From NCBI GenBank assembly GCA_014872805.1, contig WKFN01000016.1, positions 310,001-374,000 on the forward strand: a DNA stretch of 64,000 nucleotides, in the 5' to 3' direction. This document shows positions 35,873 through 44,795 of the stretch, piece after piece. This DNA is from Opacimonas sp014872805 (GTDB taxonomy: Bacteria > Pseudomonadota > Gammaproteobacteria > Enterobacterales > Alteromonadaceae). The notes below the pieces were generated by a model that was not told the DNA's origin, searched no databases, and worked only from the letters and a program-made list of their open reading frames with translations. Made by a program: the position numbers and the translations under genes. Within the stretch, counting starts at the first letter, position 1. Every line of letters starts with the position of its first letter.

Positions 35873-37159
35873 TCACTCATTTCCACAAATAGTTGCAAAA
35901 CGGGTGAAATAATCAGGAAATGTTTTCGCTGTACAACCCGGATCGTTGATGGTTACCGGAGTATCACTTAGTGCAACCAAACTAAAACACATAGCTACAC
36001 GATGATCATTATACGTATCAATCTGAGCGTGTTGCAGCTGCTCAGGTGGTGTAACTTTGATGTAATCATGCCCTTCTTCAACCACCGCTCCCACTTTGCG
36101 AAGTTCGGTAGCCATGGCTGCCAAGCGATCCGTTTCTTTGACTCGCCAGTTATAAATATTGGTCATCACTGTGGTACCTTCTGCGAACAACGCTGTCGTA
36201 GCAATCGTCATGGCGGCATCTGGAATGTGATTCATATCCATCTGCACAGCTTTTAACGGCGCTCCGGTAACCGTAATAGAACCAGCGGTATATTCAACTT
36301 GTGCGCCCATTGCTTTAAGTACTTCAGCAAATTTAACATCACCCTGTATGGAGTCAGAACCCACGCCAGTTACGGTGACACTGCCACCTTTAATTGCCCC
36401 GGCCGCAAGGAAATATGATGCAGAGGATGCATCCCCTTCCACCATGTACTCTCCCGGACTTATGTAAGATTGATTGCCTTTGATGGTGAATACCTGATAC
36501 TGGTTATGCGAAACTTCAACACCGAATTTTTTCATTATATCTAGGGTGATATCGATGTATGGTTTAGAGACCAACTCACCTTTGATTGCAATGGTACTAT
36601 CTGTGGTAAGCAAAGGCGCAGCCATCAAAAGCGCCGTCAAAAACTGAGAAGATACTGAACCATCAACGCTCATATCCCCTCCTTTGAGACGTTGCCCTTT
36701 GATCTCAAGTGCAGGGTAACCTGGCTCATCTAGGTAAGAAATATCCGCATGGATATGATTCAGCGCATCCACTAAGTCGCCAATGGGGCGCTCTTTCATG
36801 CGTGGCTCGCCCGTCAAAATCGAGGTGACAGGAGACACCGCAAGCACTGCGCACAAAGGACGCATTGCCGTCCCGGCATTACCAAGAAACAGTTCATCTA
36901 CTGGTGATTGGGTAAACACATCACCTAGACCTTCGACTTCACATACCGTGTTGTTCTGTGACAGGCGATACTGTACCCCCAGTTGCTCCAATGCACCAAG
37001 CATATACCGAATGTCATCACTGTCTAATAAGTTCGTTAATGTCGTTGTACCTTTGGCAAGCGCTGCTAGCAACAGAGCTCGATTAGATAGCGATTTAGAG
37101 CCTGGCACATTGACGGTACCTGAAACCTTAGCAATGGGAGATAATGTAAGCTGTTCCAT
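35873..37159 (-). CDS. aroA: 3-phosphoshikimate 1-carboxyvinyltransferase (EPSP synthase)
   Basis: A 428-residue class I-type EPSP synthase. The N-terminal VPGSKSLSNRALLLAAL, the FLGNAGTAMRPL phosphoenolpyruvate-binding loop (about residue 91) and the late YNDHRVAMCFSL motif are intact. It performs the sixth step of the shikimate pathway. I chose ATG 37159, which has a GGAGG site upstream. It lies 10 nt after serC, so the nonsense codon in serC could reduce its expression by polarity. Confidence 0.96.
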   Translation of the reverse strand: MEQLTLSPIAKVSGTVNVPGSKSLSNRALLLAALAKGTTTLTNLLDSDDIRYMLGALEQLGVQYRLSQNNTVCEVEGLGDVFTQSPVDELFLGNAGTAMRPLCAVLAVSPVTSILTGEPRMKERPIGDLVDALNHIHADISYLDEPGYPALEIKGQRLKGGDMSVDGSVSSQFLTALLMAAPLLTTDSTIAIKGELVSKPYIDITLDIMKKFGVEVSHNQYQVFTIKGNQSYISPGEYMVEGDASSASYFLAAGAIKGGSVTVTGVGSDSIQGDVKFAEVLKAMGAQVEYTAGSITVTGAPLKAVQMDMNHIPDAAMTIATTALFAEGTTVMTNIYNWRVKETDRLAAMATELRKVGAVVEEGHDYIKVTPPEQLQHAQIDTYNDHRVAMCFSLVALSDTPVTINDPGCTAKTFPDYFTRFATICGNE

Positions 37160-37169
37160 ACTGCCCTCC

Positions 37170-38267
37170 TTAGCCGTGCTTGCGTGAAAATTCACGCATA
37201 AATTCTACCAACGTCATAACGCCTTGTAACGGCATGGCGTTGTAAATACTCGCGCGCATACCACCGACACTACGGTGCCCTTTTAGTGCATGAAGACCGG
37301 CTTTTTCGGCTTCAGCCAAAAATAAGCTATCTAAAGTTGCATCAGCAAGCGTGAATGGTACATTCATAATAGAGCGATGCGCATCTGCAACGTTATTATG
37401 ATAAAAATCATCACTATCAATGGCCTGATACAAGGTTTGTGCTTTAGCGTGATTTAGCTTAGCAATTTCGGCAACACCCCCGCGCTTCTTTAACCATTGA
37501 AACACCAACCCAGCAAGGTACCAAGAATAAGTTGGAGGCGTGTTATACATCGAGTCGTGCTTGGCAGCAAGAGTATAGTCAATAAATGACGGAGTCGCTG
37601 GTTGCGCCTTACCTAATAAATCTTCTCGAACTATCACCACAGCCAAACCTGAAGGGCCAATATTTTTTTGCGCCCCTGCGTAAATTACTCCGTAATCTTG
37701 CACATTGATTGGCACTGACAAAATATTCGACGACATATCTGCGACCAGATCAATGTCGTGAAATCATGGCGGTGTATGTAACGCAACGCCATCGACTGTT
37801 TCATTTGGGCAATAATGCAAGTACGCCGCATTGTTTAACACTTCATCCGCTGCATCCCACATTGATACTTCTGGAACATAACGTTTGTTTTCTGCGTTGA
37901 TAGCATCTTTGGCGACCACATGCGTCTGAGTATATTTTGCTGCTTCACTCACTGCACCTTTAGACCAAGAGCCCGTCACCAAATGTAAAGACGTCTGTTC
38001 CGGTGAAGCAATATTTAACGGCGCTGCGGCAAATTGTCCACGACCGCCACCTTGTAAAAACAACACTTTGTAATTCTTTGGTACATTGAGTAATTCACGC
38101 AAATCTTGCTCTGCTTGTTGGGCAACCTCGATAAAAGGCGCTGAGCGATGTGAGATTTCCATTACGGATGAGCCACAGCCTTGCCAATCTAGCATTTCTG
38201 CTTGGGCTTGTTGCATTACTTCAGCTGGTAGCATGGCCGGACCGGCGCAAAAATTAAAATGTTGCAC
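37170..38267 (-). pseudogene. serC: phosphoserine aminotransferase interrupted by one in-frame UGA
   Basis: The frame from 38267 to 37170 would encode 365 residues of SerC with no shift, but codon 168 is TGA (37764-37766). The first half has FNFCAGPAMLPAEVM, HGG-type LQGGGRGQF and HYCPNETVDG. The second half has the PLP lysine in YGVIYAGAQKNIGPSG and ends GGMRASIYNAMPL. E. coli SerC aligns throughout; the UGA falls in a variable loop (TPDFG in E. coli, TPP-stop-F here). SerC makes phosphoserine and a PLP precursor. Possible readings: nonsense mutation, base error, or UGA recoding, since a SECIS-like hairpin follows. Confidence 0.9.
37731..37758 (-). other. SECIS-like hairpin just downstream of the serC UGA
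   Basis: On the minus strand, 5 nt after the UGA, CGACAT pairs with ATGTCG (6 bp). After an unpaired TG, ATCT pairs with AGAT (4 bp), capped by the 6-nt loop GGTCGC. The loop begins 17 nt after the UGA and starts with GG. In known bacterial SECIS elements a guanine early in a small apical loop at roughly this distance is the rule. Chance formation inside coding sequence is quite possible. Confidence 0.35.
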
Positions 38268-38328
38268 GATTTTTTCCTAAAACATGGGCTAAACAATATT
38301 CCACTACAAACGTGTGTATGGAAAAACA

Positions 38329-38364
38329 AAAACAGCGACGCCAATAATCTAGGCATCGCTGTTT
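38329..38364 (-). terminator. rho-independent terminator after gyrA
   Basis: On the minus strand AAACAGCGATGCC and GGCGTCGCTGTTT form a long stem (one mismatch) with a T-rich tail, starting about 31 nt after the gyrA stop and before serC. Confidence 0.82.
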
Positions 38365-38394
38365 ATTTTTATCAAACATCTGGATAACTTACGA

Positions 38395-41034
38395 TTACTC
38401 CTCGCTATTATTATCCGTGGTGTTTTCTTGCTCTGTCACTGTATTGTTATTATTATCAGATGTATCGTTTTGAGCATCACCAGATTCATCATCCAGTTCA
38501 GCAACGCCTTCGATTTCATCGATGCGCTGTAATCCTACCACATGTTCGTTTTGTGCGGTACGAATAAGGGTAACACCTTGAGTATTTCTACCCACTGTCG
38601 AGACCTCAGCCGCTCGTGTACGCACCAAGGTACCCGCATCAGAAATCAGCATGATTTCGTCTTCTTCTGCAACCTGTACCGCTCCGACAACTTTACCGTT
38701 TCGTTCAGACACCTTAATCGAAACCACCCCTTTGGTTGCACGAGATTTGGCTGGGTATTCTTCTAATACAGTGCGCTTACCGTAACCGTTTTCGGTCGCA
38801 GTTAAAATCGCACCGTTGCCATGTGGTACAATTAACGAAACCACTTTTTGTTGTTCTTCAAGTCGAATACCTCGAACACCGGTGGCTGTGCGCCCCATCG
38901 GACGAACTTGGTCTTCATTAAAACGAACCACTTTACCTTCATCCGAGAATAACATGATTTCGCTATTTCCATCCGTTATGTCCACACCGACAAGGCTATC
39001 CCCTTCGTTAAGATTGACAGCAATAATACCACTTGCTCGAGGACGTGAGTACTGGGTTAATTCAGTCTTCTTAACGGTACCGTTCGCCGTCGCCATGAAG
39101 ACGTACTTGCCTTCGACAAACTCTTGGATAGGCAGGATAGCCGTGATGCGCTCATTTTCTTCTAACGGTAAGATATTCACAATTGGACGTCCTCGCGCAT
39201 TACGCGATGCCAATGGCAATTGATAGACCTTCAACCAATACATGCGCCCTCTAGTTGAGAAACACAAGATATGGTCATGCGTATTGGCCACAAGAAGCTT
39301 TTCGATGAAATCTTCATCCTTCATCTTGGTGGCTGACTTACCCTTACCACCGCGACGCTGTGCCTCATAGTCTGATAGTTTTTGATATTTGACATACCCT
39401 TCATGAGACAAAGTGACCACTACATCCTCACGCTCAATTAAGTCTTCAATATCAATATCATGACTTGCCGCAGTGATTTCTGTGCGACGCTCATCACCGA
39501 ACTCTTCGCGAATAGCCTCAAGCTCTTCACGAATCACTTCCATTAAACGCTCAGAACTACTTAATATATGTAATAATTCAGCAATGACTTCAAGTAGTTC
39601 TTTGTATTCCGCAATGATTTTATCTGATTCTAAACCTGTCAATTTGTGTAAACGCAAATCCAGAATCGCTTGTGCCTGCTGTTCAGTCAAATAGTACTGA
39701 CCTTCACGAATACCAAATTCCGGTGTTAACCAATCTGGTCGTGCAGCATCATCGCCTGCGCGTTCGAGCATTTCTTGAACATGGCCAAGCGCCCAGCCTT
39801 GAGCAACAAGCGCTTGTTTAGCTTCCGCTGGTGAGGGAGACGCCTTAATGAGTTCAATAATTGGGTCGATGTTTGCCAGTGCAACTGCCAAACCTTCTAA
39901 AATGTGAGCGCGATCACGAGCTTTGCGCAGCTCAAATACGGTACGACGTGTAACGACCTCACGACGATGTAAAATGAAGGCTTCAAGCGTTTGCTTGAGA
40001 TTGAAAACTTTTGGTTGATTGTTATCCAAAGCAACCATGTTGATACCAAACACCGTTTGAAGTTGAGTATTGGCATAGAGATGATTAAGTAATACTTCTG
40101 CGGACTCATTGCGTTTGACTTCAATAACAATGCGCATACCGTCTTTGTCAGATTCATCACGTAACGCTGAAATTCCTTCAACTCGCTTTTCTTTGACCAG
40201 TTCTGCGATCTTCTCAATCAACTTGGCTTTATTAACCTGATATGGGATCTCATTAATGATGATGGTTTCTTTCCCATTATCTTCGGTTTCGATATTTGCT
40301 TTAGCTCGCAAATAAATCTTACCACGACCAGTTCGATACGCTTCCTCGATACCTTTACGACCACTAATTGTGGCTGCAGTTGGGAAATCAGGCCCCGGGA
40401 TGTGCGTCATTAGCTCATCTACTTCAATTTCGGGGTTTTCAATTAGTGCGACACAACCATTGATGACTTCGGTTAAATTATGCGGTGGAATGTTCGTTGC
40501 CATACCCACAGCAATACCGGATGAACCGTTTACTAATAAATTGGGTACTTTGGTTGGCAGTACCTCGGGAATCTTTTCGGTACCGTCATAGTTCGGGACG
40601 AAATTTACCGTTTCTTTGTCCAAATCGGCTAGTAGCTCATGTGCGATCTTCGCCATACGCACTTCGGTATAACGCATAGCCGCCGCAGAATCACCGTCCA
40701 CCGAACCAAAATTACCTTGTCCATCCACTAACATATAACGCAATGAAAACGGCTGGGCCATACGGACAATGGTATCGTACACAGCAGAATCACCATGTGG
40801 ATGGTATTTACCGATGACGTCACCTACCACACGTGCAGATTTTTTGTACGGTTTGTTAAAGTCGTTCTTGAGTTCATTCATCGCAAACAACACTCGGCGA
40901 TGAACAGGTTTTAGACCATCTCTAACATCAGGTAAGGCGCGTCCTACGATAACGCTCATAGCATAATCGAGATAGGAATTCTTTAGCTCTTCTTCGATAT
41001 TAATCGGTAATATTTCTTTGGCGCGCTCGCTCAT
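38395..41034 (-). CDS. gyrA: DNA gyrase subunit A
   Basis: An 879-residue type IIA topoisomerase subunit. The catalytic tyrosine is Y122 in AAMRYTE. The quinolone-resistance region reads S83 and D87, the sensitive type. The C-terminal beta-pinwheel carries the GyrA-box QRRGGKGK. The last 30 or so residues are acidic and asparagine-rich (NNNN), a lineage-typical variable tail. Gyrase introduces negative supercoils. Divergent from ubiG across 259 nt that hold no other gene. Confidence 0.97.
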   Translation of the reverse strand: MSERAKEILPINIEEELKNSYLDYAMSVIVGRALPDVRDGLKPVHRRVLFAMNELKNDFNKPYKKSARVVGDVIGKYHPHGDSAVYDTIVRMAQPFSLRYMLVDGQGNFGSVDGDSAAAMRYTEVRMAKIAHELLADLDKETVNFVPNYDGTEKIPEVLPTKVPNLLVNGSSGIAVGMATNIPPHNLTEVINGCVALIENPEIEVDELMTHIPGPDFPTAATISGRKGIEEAYRTGRGKIYLRAKANIETEDNGKETIIINEIPYQVNKAKLIEKIAELVKEKRVEGISALRDESDKDGMRIVIEVKRNESAEVLLNHLYANTQLQTVFGINMVALDNNQPKVFNLKQTLEAFILHRREVVTRRTVFELRKARDRAHILEGLAVALANIDPIIELIKASPSPAEAKQALVAQGWALGHVQEMLERAGDDAARPDWLTPEFGIREGQYYLTEQQAQAILDLRLHKLTGLESDKIIAEYKELLEVIAELLHILSSSERLMEVIREELEAIREEFGDERRTEITAASHDIDIEDLIEREDVVVTLSHEGYVKYQKLSDYEAQRRGGKGKSATKMKDEDFIEKLLVANTHDHILCFSTRGRMYWLKVYQLPLASRNARGRPIVNILPLEENERITAILPIQEFVEGKYVFMATANGTVKKTELTQYSRPRASGIIAVNLNEGDSLVGVDITDGNSEIMLFSDEGKVVRFNEDQVRPMGRTATGVRGIRLEEQQKVVSLIVPHGNGAILTATENGYGKRTVLEEYPAKSRATKGVVSIKVSERNGKVVGAVQVAEEDEIMLISDAGTLVRTRAAEVSTVGRNTQGVTLIRTAQNEHVVGLQRIDEIEGVAELDDESGDAQNDTSDNNNNTVTEQENTTDNNSEE

Positions 41035-41253
41035 AAACTGCCTAGTCCCCTACTTGTTGTTTTAGAAAATCGCTTAGAAGCGCGTTCTCTTTCTTATATG
41101 GGTTGTTGATGACTCATAATAGTATCACTTTCAATCTGCAATATATACTAAAAGCCTTGTGAAAAGCATCATTTGCACAAAAGATAACCAAGGTCATATT
41201 CGTGCCCATATATAGTAACGTTGTGCAGCCATCTCGACCTCTGGTATTATTAA

Positions 41254-41267
41254 TTGATTAGAATCAT
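41254..41267. promoter_or_regulatory. FNR-box-like site before ubiG
   Basis: TTGAT-TAGA-ATCAT matches the FNR consensus TTGAT-N4-ATCAA at 9 of 10 fixed positions. It is centred 33 nt upstream of the ubiG ATG. An fnr gene is in the same window. The remaining part of the 41035-41293 gap shows no gene. Confidence 0.45.
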
Positions 41268-41293
41268 CACCAAGCCAATTAAGAGACAGCACA

Positions 41294-41995
41294 ATGAATG
41301 TGGACCACAATGAAATCGAAAAATTTTCAGCCATTGCCGAACGCTGGTGGGACCACGATGGTGAATTTAAACCACTGCATCAGATAAACCCTCTGCGCGT
41401 CAGTTATATCATCGAACAAGCTGGTGGGATAAAGGCTAAAAATATATTAGATATTGGTTGCGGTGGTGGCATTTTATCCGAAGCACTAGCTAAAGGTGGC
41501 GCGACTGTCACCGGCATTGACTTAGCAGAAGAATCACTTCAAATAGCCAAACTGCATGGTTTAGAATCCGGTGTTAAAGTCGTTTATGAATGGATTTCAG
41601 CAGAGGATAAGGCAGAACAACAACCACAGCAATACGATGTAGTGACCTGTCTTGAAATGCTTGAGCACGTCCCCGATCCTACCAGTGTCGTGCGGGCAGC
41701 TGCGCAATGTGTCAAACCCGGAGGTAAGGTGTTTTTCTCGACTCTCAATCGCAACCCAAAATCGTACTTAATGGCGATTCTTGGTGCGGAGTATATTTTG
41801 AACTTGGTGCCCAAAGGGACTCATGACTACAAAAAGTTCATCAAGCCTTCTGAACTGATGCGTATGATTGATGACACTGAGCTGGTGATTGAAGACACCA
41901 CTGGTCTACATTACAACCCACTCAGCAATGACTATTTTTTGTCCAATCGCAATATTGACGTCAATTACATTGTGAGCTGCTCCATGCCTGGATAG
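41294..41995 (+). CDS. ubiG: ubiquinone biosynthesis O-methyltransferase
   Basis: A 233-residue SAM-dependent methyltransferase. Motif I ILDIGCGGGILSE lies near residue 53, with the start VDHNEIEKFSAIAERWWD typical of UbiG. It carries out both O-methylations of ubiquinone synthesis in the cytoplasm. It is followed by the 425-nt regulatory region of nrdA. ubiG also neighbours gyrA and nrdAB in E. coli. Confidence 0.95.
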   Translation: MNVDHNEIEKFSAIAERWWDHDGEFKPLHQINPLRVSYIIEQAGGIKAKNILDIGCGGGILSEALAKGGATVTGIDLAEESLQIAKLHGLESGVKVVYEWISAEDKAEQQPQQYDVVTCLEMLEHVPDPTSVVRAAAQCVKPGGKVFFSTLNRNPKSYLMAILGAEYILNLVPKGTHDYKKFIKPSELMRMIDDTELVIEDTTGLHYNPLSNDYFLSNRNIDVNYIVSCSMPG

Positions 41996-42019
41996 TTTGT
42001 GCGTAAGTGTTCACAGTAA

Positions 42020-42035
42020 GCACAAGATGTAGTAT
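42020..42035 (+). promoter_or_regulatory. NrdR-box-like site, distal
   Basis: GCACAAGATGTAGTAT agrees with the NrdR consensus acaCwAtATaTwGtgt at 12 of 16 positions, including the inner C-A and T-G cores. It lies about 190 nt upstream of the paired boxes, so it may be weak or accidental. Confidence 0.45.
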
Positions 42036-42208
42036 CCAAAAACATCAAATCCTTCCATATATCGTGTTTGCATAATCTCATTCAAATTTTTCATAAAAAA
42101 AAATTCCCCATTTTGCGTCACATACGACATTTGCGATCGCTTACAAGCAAGTCGTAGCAAGGCTTACAGCGCAGTGTTTTAAAGAATGTACAGTTTTTAA
42201 CCATTAAA

Positions 42209-42257
42209 ACACATCATCTTGTGGTTGCATTCCCTATCAAACCACATTATCTTGTGC
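42209..42257 (+). promoter_or_regulatory. paired NrdR boxes upstream of nrdA
   Basis: ACACATCATCTTGTGG (42209-42224) and CCACATTATCTTGTGC (42242-42257) both resemble the NrdR consensus. Their centres are 33 bp apart, about three helical turns, the usual arrangement for the NrdR repressor. The rest of the 41996-42420 gap contains a short ORF at its end and no recognisable gene. Confidence 0.7.
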
Positions 42258-42322
42258 TTAACTTTCTGTGAAGCACTATTGGGAACGGAACATTTATTTG
42301 GGCTTTTAAGGATGATAGTTCG

Positions 42323-42424
42323 GTGAATACATCTCAGTTCGTCATAGAAGGCAAGTTGTTAGCCCTTGCAATGGATGCAAAAGCTATTTGCACAAATTAT
42401 AATAAACGGCATCTCTCATTATGA
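42323..42424 (+). CDS. possible 33-codon leader ORF overlapping nrdA
   Basis: A GTG-started frame encodes 33 residues (MNTSQFVIEGKLLALAMDAK, then AICTNYNKRHLSL) and its TGA overlaps the nrdA ATG (ATGA). nrdA itself has no visible Shine-Dalgarno site, so coupling would explain its initiation. The upstream AAGG is about 11 nt from the GTG, a poor distance. A TATAAT at 42398-42403 could instead start transcription after this ORF. No homologue is known to me. Confidence 0.3.
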   Translation: MNTSQFVIEGKLLALAMDAKAICTNYNKRHLSL

Positions 42425-44745
42425 ACAAACAATTACAAGTCACCAAGCGCAACGGTGAACTCGAGCAGATCGATCTAGACAAAATCCACAAAGTCATTAC
42501 TTGGGCCGCCAAAGGACTCAACAATGTCTCCGTCTCACAAGTCGAAATCAAAGCCCATATCCAGTTTTATGATGGCATCAAAACCGAAGACATTCATGAA
42601 ACTCTGATCAAATCCGCTGCCGATTTGATCTCTACTGATGCGCCAGATTATCAGTATCTCGCCGCTCGTTTAGCTATTTTTCATCTGCGCAAAAAAGCCT
42701 ATGGTCAGTTTGAACCACCTAAATTGTTAGACCACGTTAAACGTATGGTTGAAATGGGTAAATACGATGAGCATCTTCTCGCTGACTACAGCACCGAAGA
42801 ATTCGAACAAATGGAAGAGTTTCTAGATCACTGGCGTGATATGAACTTCTCGTATGCCGCGGTCAAACAGCTTGAAGGTAAATACCTAGTACAAAACCGA
42901 GTGACGGGAGAGATTTATGAATCAGCACAGTTTTTGTACGTTTTGGTTGCAGCCTGTTTGTTTGCGAATTACCCCAAAGAAACTCGCCTAGACTATGTTA
43001 AACGTTTCTATGATGCGGTATCACAGTTTAAGATTTCGTTACCGACGCCAATCATGGCAGGTGTGCGTACCCCTACTCGTCAGTTTAGTAGTTGCGTATT
43101 AATTGAAACTGGCGACAGCTTAGATTCAATCAATGCCACTGCTTCAGCAATCGTTAAATACGTATCGCAACGTGCTGGTATTGGTGTGAACGCAGGTCGT
43201 ATCCGTGCATTGGGTTCTGAAATCCGTGGCGGTGAAGCTTTCCACACAGGCTGTATTCCTTTTTACAAGTATTTCCAAACCGCAGTTAAAAGCTGTTCAC
43301 AAGGCGGTGTGCGTGGCGGTGCTGCGACCCTCTTTTATCCGATTTGGCATTTGGAAGTTGAATCATTACTTGTTTTAAAAAATAACCGAGGTGTTGAAGA
43401 AAACCGTGTTCGCCACCTTGACTACGGTGTGCAGTTCAACAAACTCATGTACACACGTTTGATCAAAGGTCAAGACATCACCTTATTTAGCCCGTCTGAT
43501 GTACCCGGACTGTATGATGCGTTTTTCGCAGATCAAGAGAAGTTCGAAGCACTTTATGTCCAATACGAGCAAGACGACTCTATCCGCAAAAAAACCATCA
43601 AAGCAATGGACCTTGTCACCTTGTTTATGCAAGAACGTGCTTCAACTGGTCGTATCTACCTACAAAATGTCGACCACTGTAATACCCACTCACCGTTCAA
43701 CCCTGAAGTGGCACCTGTGCGCCAATCCAACTTGTGTCTTGAGATTGCCTTACCAACCAAACCATTAGAGCATGTCAATGACGAAAATGGTGAAATTGCG
43801 TTATGTACCCTATCGGCATTTAACTTGGGTGCCATCAAGTCATTAGACGAACTGGAAGAGCTTGCGGAGCTAGCCGTGCGTGCGTTAGACAGTCTATTAG
43901 ATTACCAAGACTACCCAGTACCTGCAGCATTAAACGCGACTATGGGTCGTCGTACTTTGGGCATAGGTGTTATTAATTTTGCTTATTATCTTGCCAAAAA
44001 TGGCGTCAAATATTCTGATCACTCAGCAAACGGATTAGTCCATCGTACGTTCGAGGCGATTCAATATTATCTATTAAAAGCATCGAACGAGCTGGCCAAA
44101 GAACAAGGGGCGTGCCCTAAGTTTGATGAGACCACTTACTCACAAGGTTTGATGCCGACTGACACGTACAAGAAAGATCTAGATAAAATCTGTGATGAGC
44201 CATTACACCTTGACTGGGATGGATTGCGAGAAAGCATTGTGAAACATGGCTTACGCAACTCAACACTTTCTGCGTTGATGCCTTCAGAAACCTCATCACA
44301 GATTTCAAATGCGACCAATGGTATTGAACCACCACGCGGTCACATTAGTATAAAATCGAGTAAGGATGGTGTGTTAAAGCAGGTTGTTCCGGATTACGAA
44401 AACCTCAAAGACGCTTACGAGTTACTGTGGGATATTCCATCTAATGATGGCTACCTACAACTGGTCGGCATTATGCAAAAGTTTATCGACCAAACTATCT
44501 CTGCAAACACTAATTACGACCCAAGCAAATTTGAAGGCGGTAAAGTCCCGATGAAACTGCTCATCAAAGACTTGTTAACTACCTATAAGCTTGGTATTAA
44601 AACGCTGTATTACCACAATACCCGTGACGGTGCTGGGAACAGTGATGATTTAGAAGTCAAAGCCGCAACTCAAGGCACACAAGCCCAAGCTGTTGTTGAG
44701 CAAGATGACGATGATGGATGTGCTGGCGGCGCGTGTAAAATTTAA
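42421..44745 (+). CDS. nrdA: ribonucleoside-diphosphate reductase class Ia, alpha subunit
   Basis: A 774-residue NrdA very close to E. coli (761). The N-terminal ATP-cone (VTKRNGELEQIDLDKIH) senses ATP and dATP. Active-site cysteines lie in FSSCVLIE, RQSNLCLEIALP and IALCTLSAFNLG, the radical-transfer tyrosines near the end (KTLYYHNTRDG), and the shuttle cysteines in the last residues CAGGACKI. It makes deoxynucleotides aerobically with NrdB. Start is fixed by similarity; no Shine-Dalgarno sequence is visible. Confidence 0.97.
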   Translation: MNKQLQVTKRNGELEQIDLDKIHKVITWAAKGLNNVSVSQVEIKAHIQFYDGIKTEDIHETLIKSAADLISTDAPDYQYLAARLAIFHLRKKAYGQFEPPKLLDHVKRMVEMGKYDEHLLADYSTEEFEQMEEFLDHWRDMNFSYAAVKQLEGKYLVQNRVTGEIYESAQFLYVLVAACLFANYPKETRLDYVKRFYDAVSQFKISLPTPIMAGVRTPTRQFSSCVLIETGDSLDSINATASAIVKYVSQRAGIGVNAGRIRALGSEIRGGEAFHTGCIPFYKYFQTAVKSCSQGGVRGGAATLFYPIWHLEVESLLVLKNNRGVEENRVRHLDYGVQFNKLMYTRLIKGQDITLFSPSDVPGLYDAFFADQEKFEALYVQYEQDDSIRKKTIKAMDLVTLFMQERASTGRIYLQNVDHCNTHSPFNPEVAPVRQSNLCLEIALPTKPLEHVNDENGEIALCTLSAFNLGAIKSLDELEELAELAVRALDSLLDYQDYPVPAALNATMGRRTLGIGVINFAYYLAKNGVKYSDHSANGLVHRTFEAIQYYLLKASNELAKEQGACPKFDETTYSQGLMPTDTYKKDLDKICDEPLHLDWDGLRESIVKHGLRNSTLSALMPSETSSQISNATNGIEPPRGHISIKSSKDGVLKQVVPDYENLKDAYELLWDIPSNDGYLQLVGIMQKFIDQTISANTNYDPSKFEGGKVPMKLLIKDLLTTYKLGIKTLYYHNTRDGAGNSDDLEVKAATQGTQAQAVVEQDDDDGCAGGACKI

Positions 44746-44795
44746 GACGCGTCTGCATGCTTCAACGATAACGATAAACTAAGAAGTACTATCAC

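Noticed and set aside
37170..37736. Second half of serC as an independent gene starting at ATG 37736
   Set aside because: No ribosome-binding site precedes it and the half lacks the N-terminal part of the PLP fold; it is the rest of one gene.
37170..38267. Genome-wide reassignment of UGA to tryptophan
   Set aside because: UGA ends several intact genes here (ccoQ, ccoH, tusC, fnr overlap), so it is a normal stop in this organism.
38395..38490. Acidic asparagine-rich tail of GyrA as a frameshift
   Set aside because: The frame is continuous and variable acidic tails are common at GyrA C-termini.
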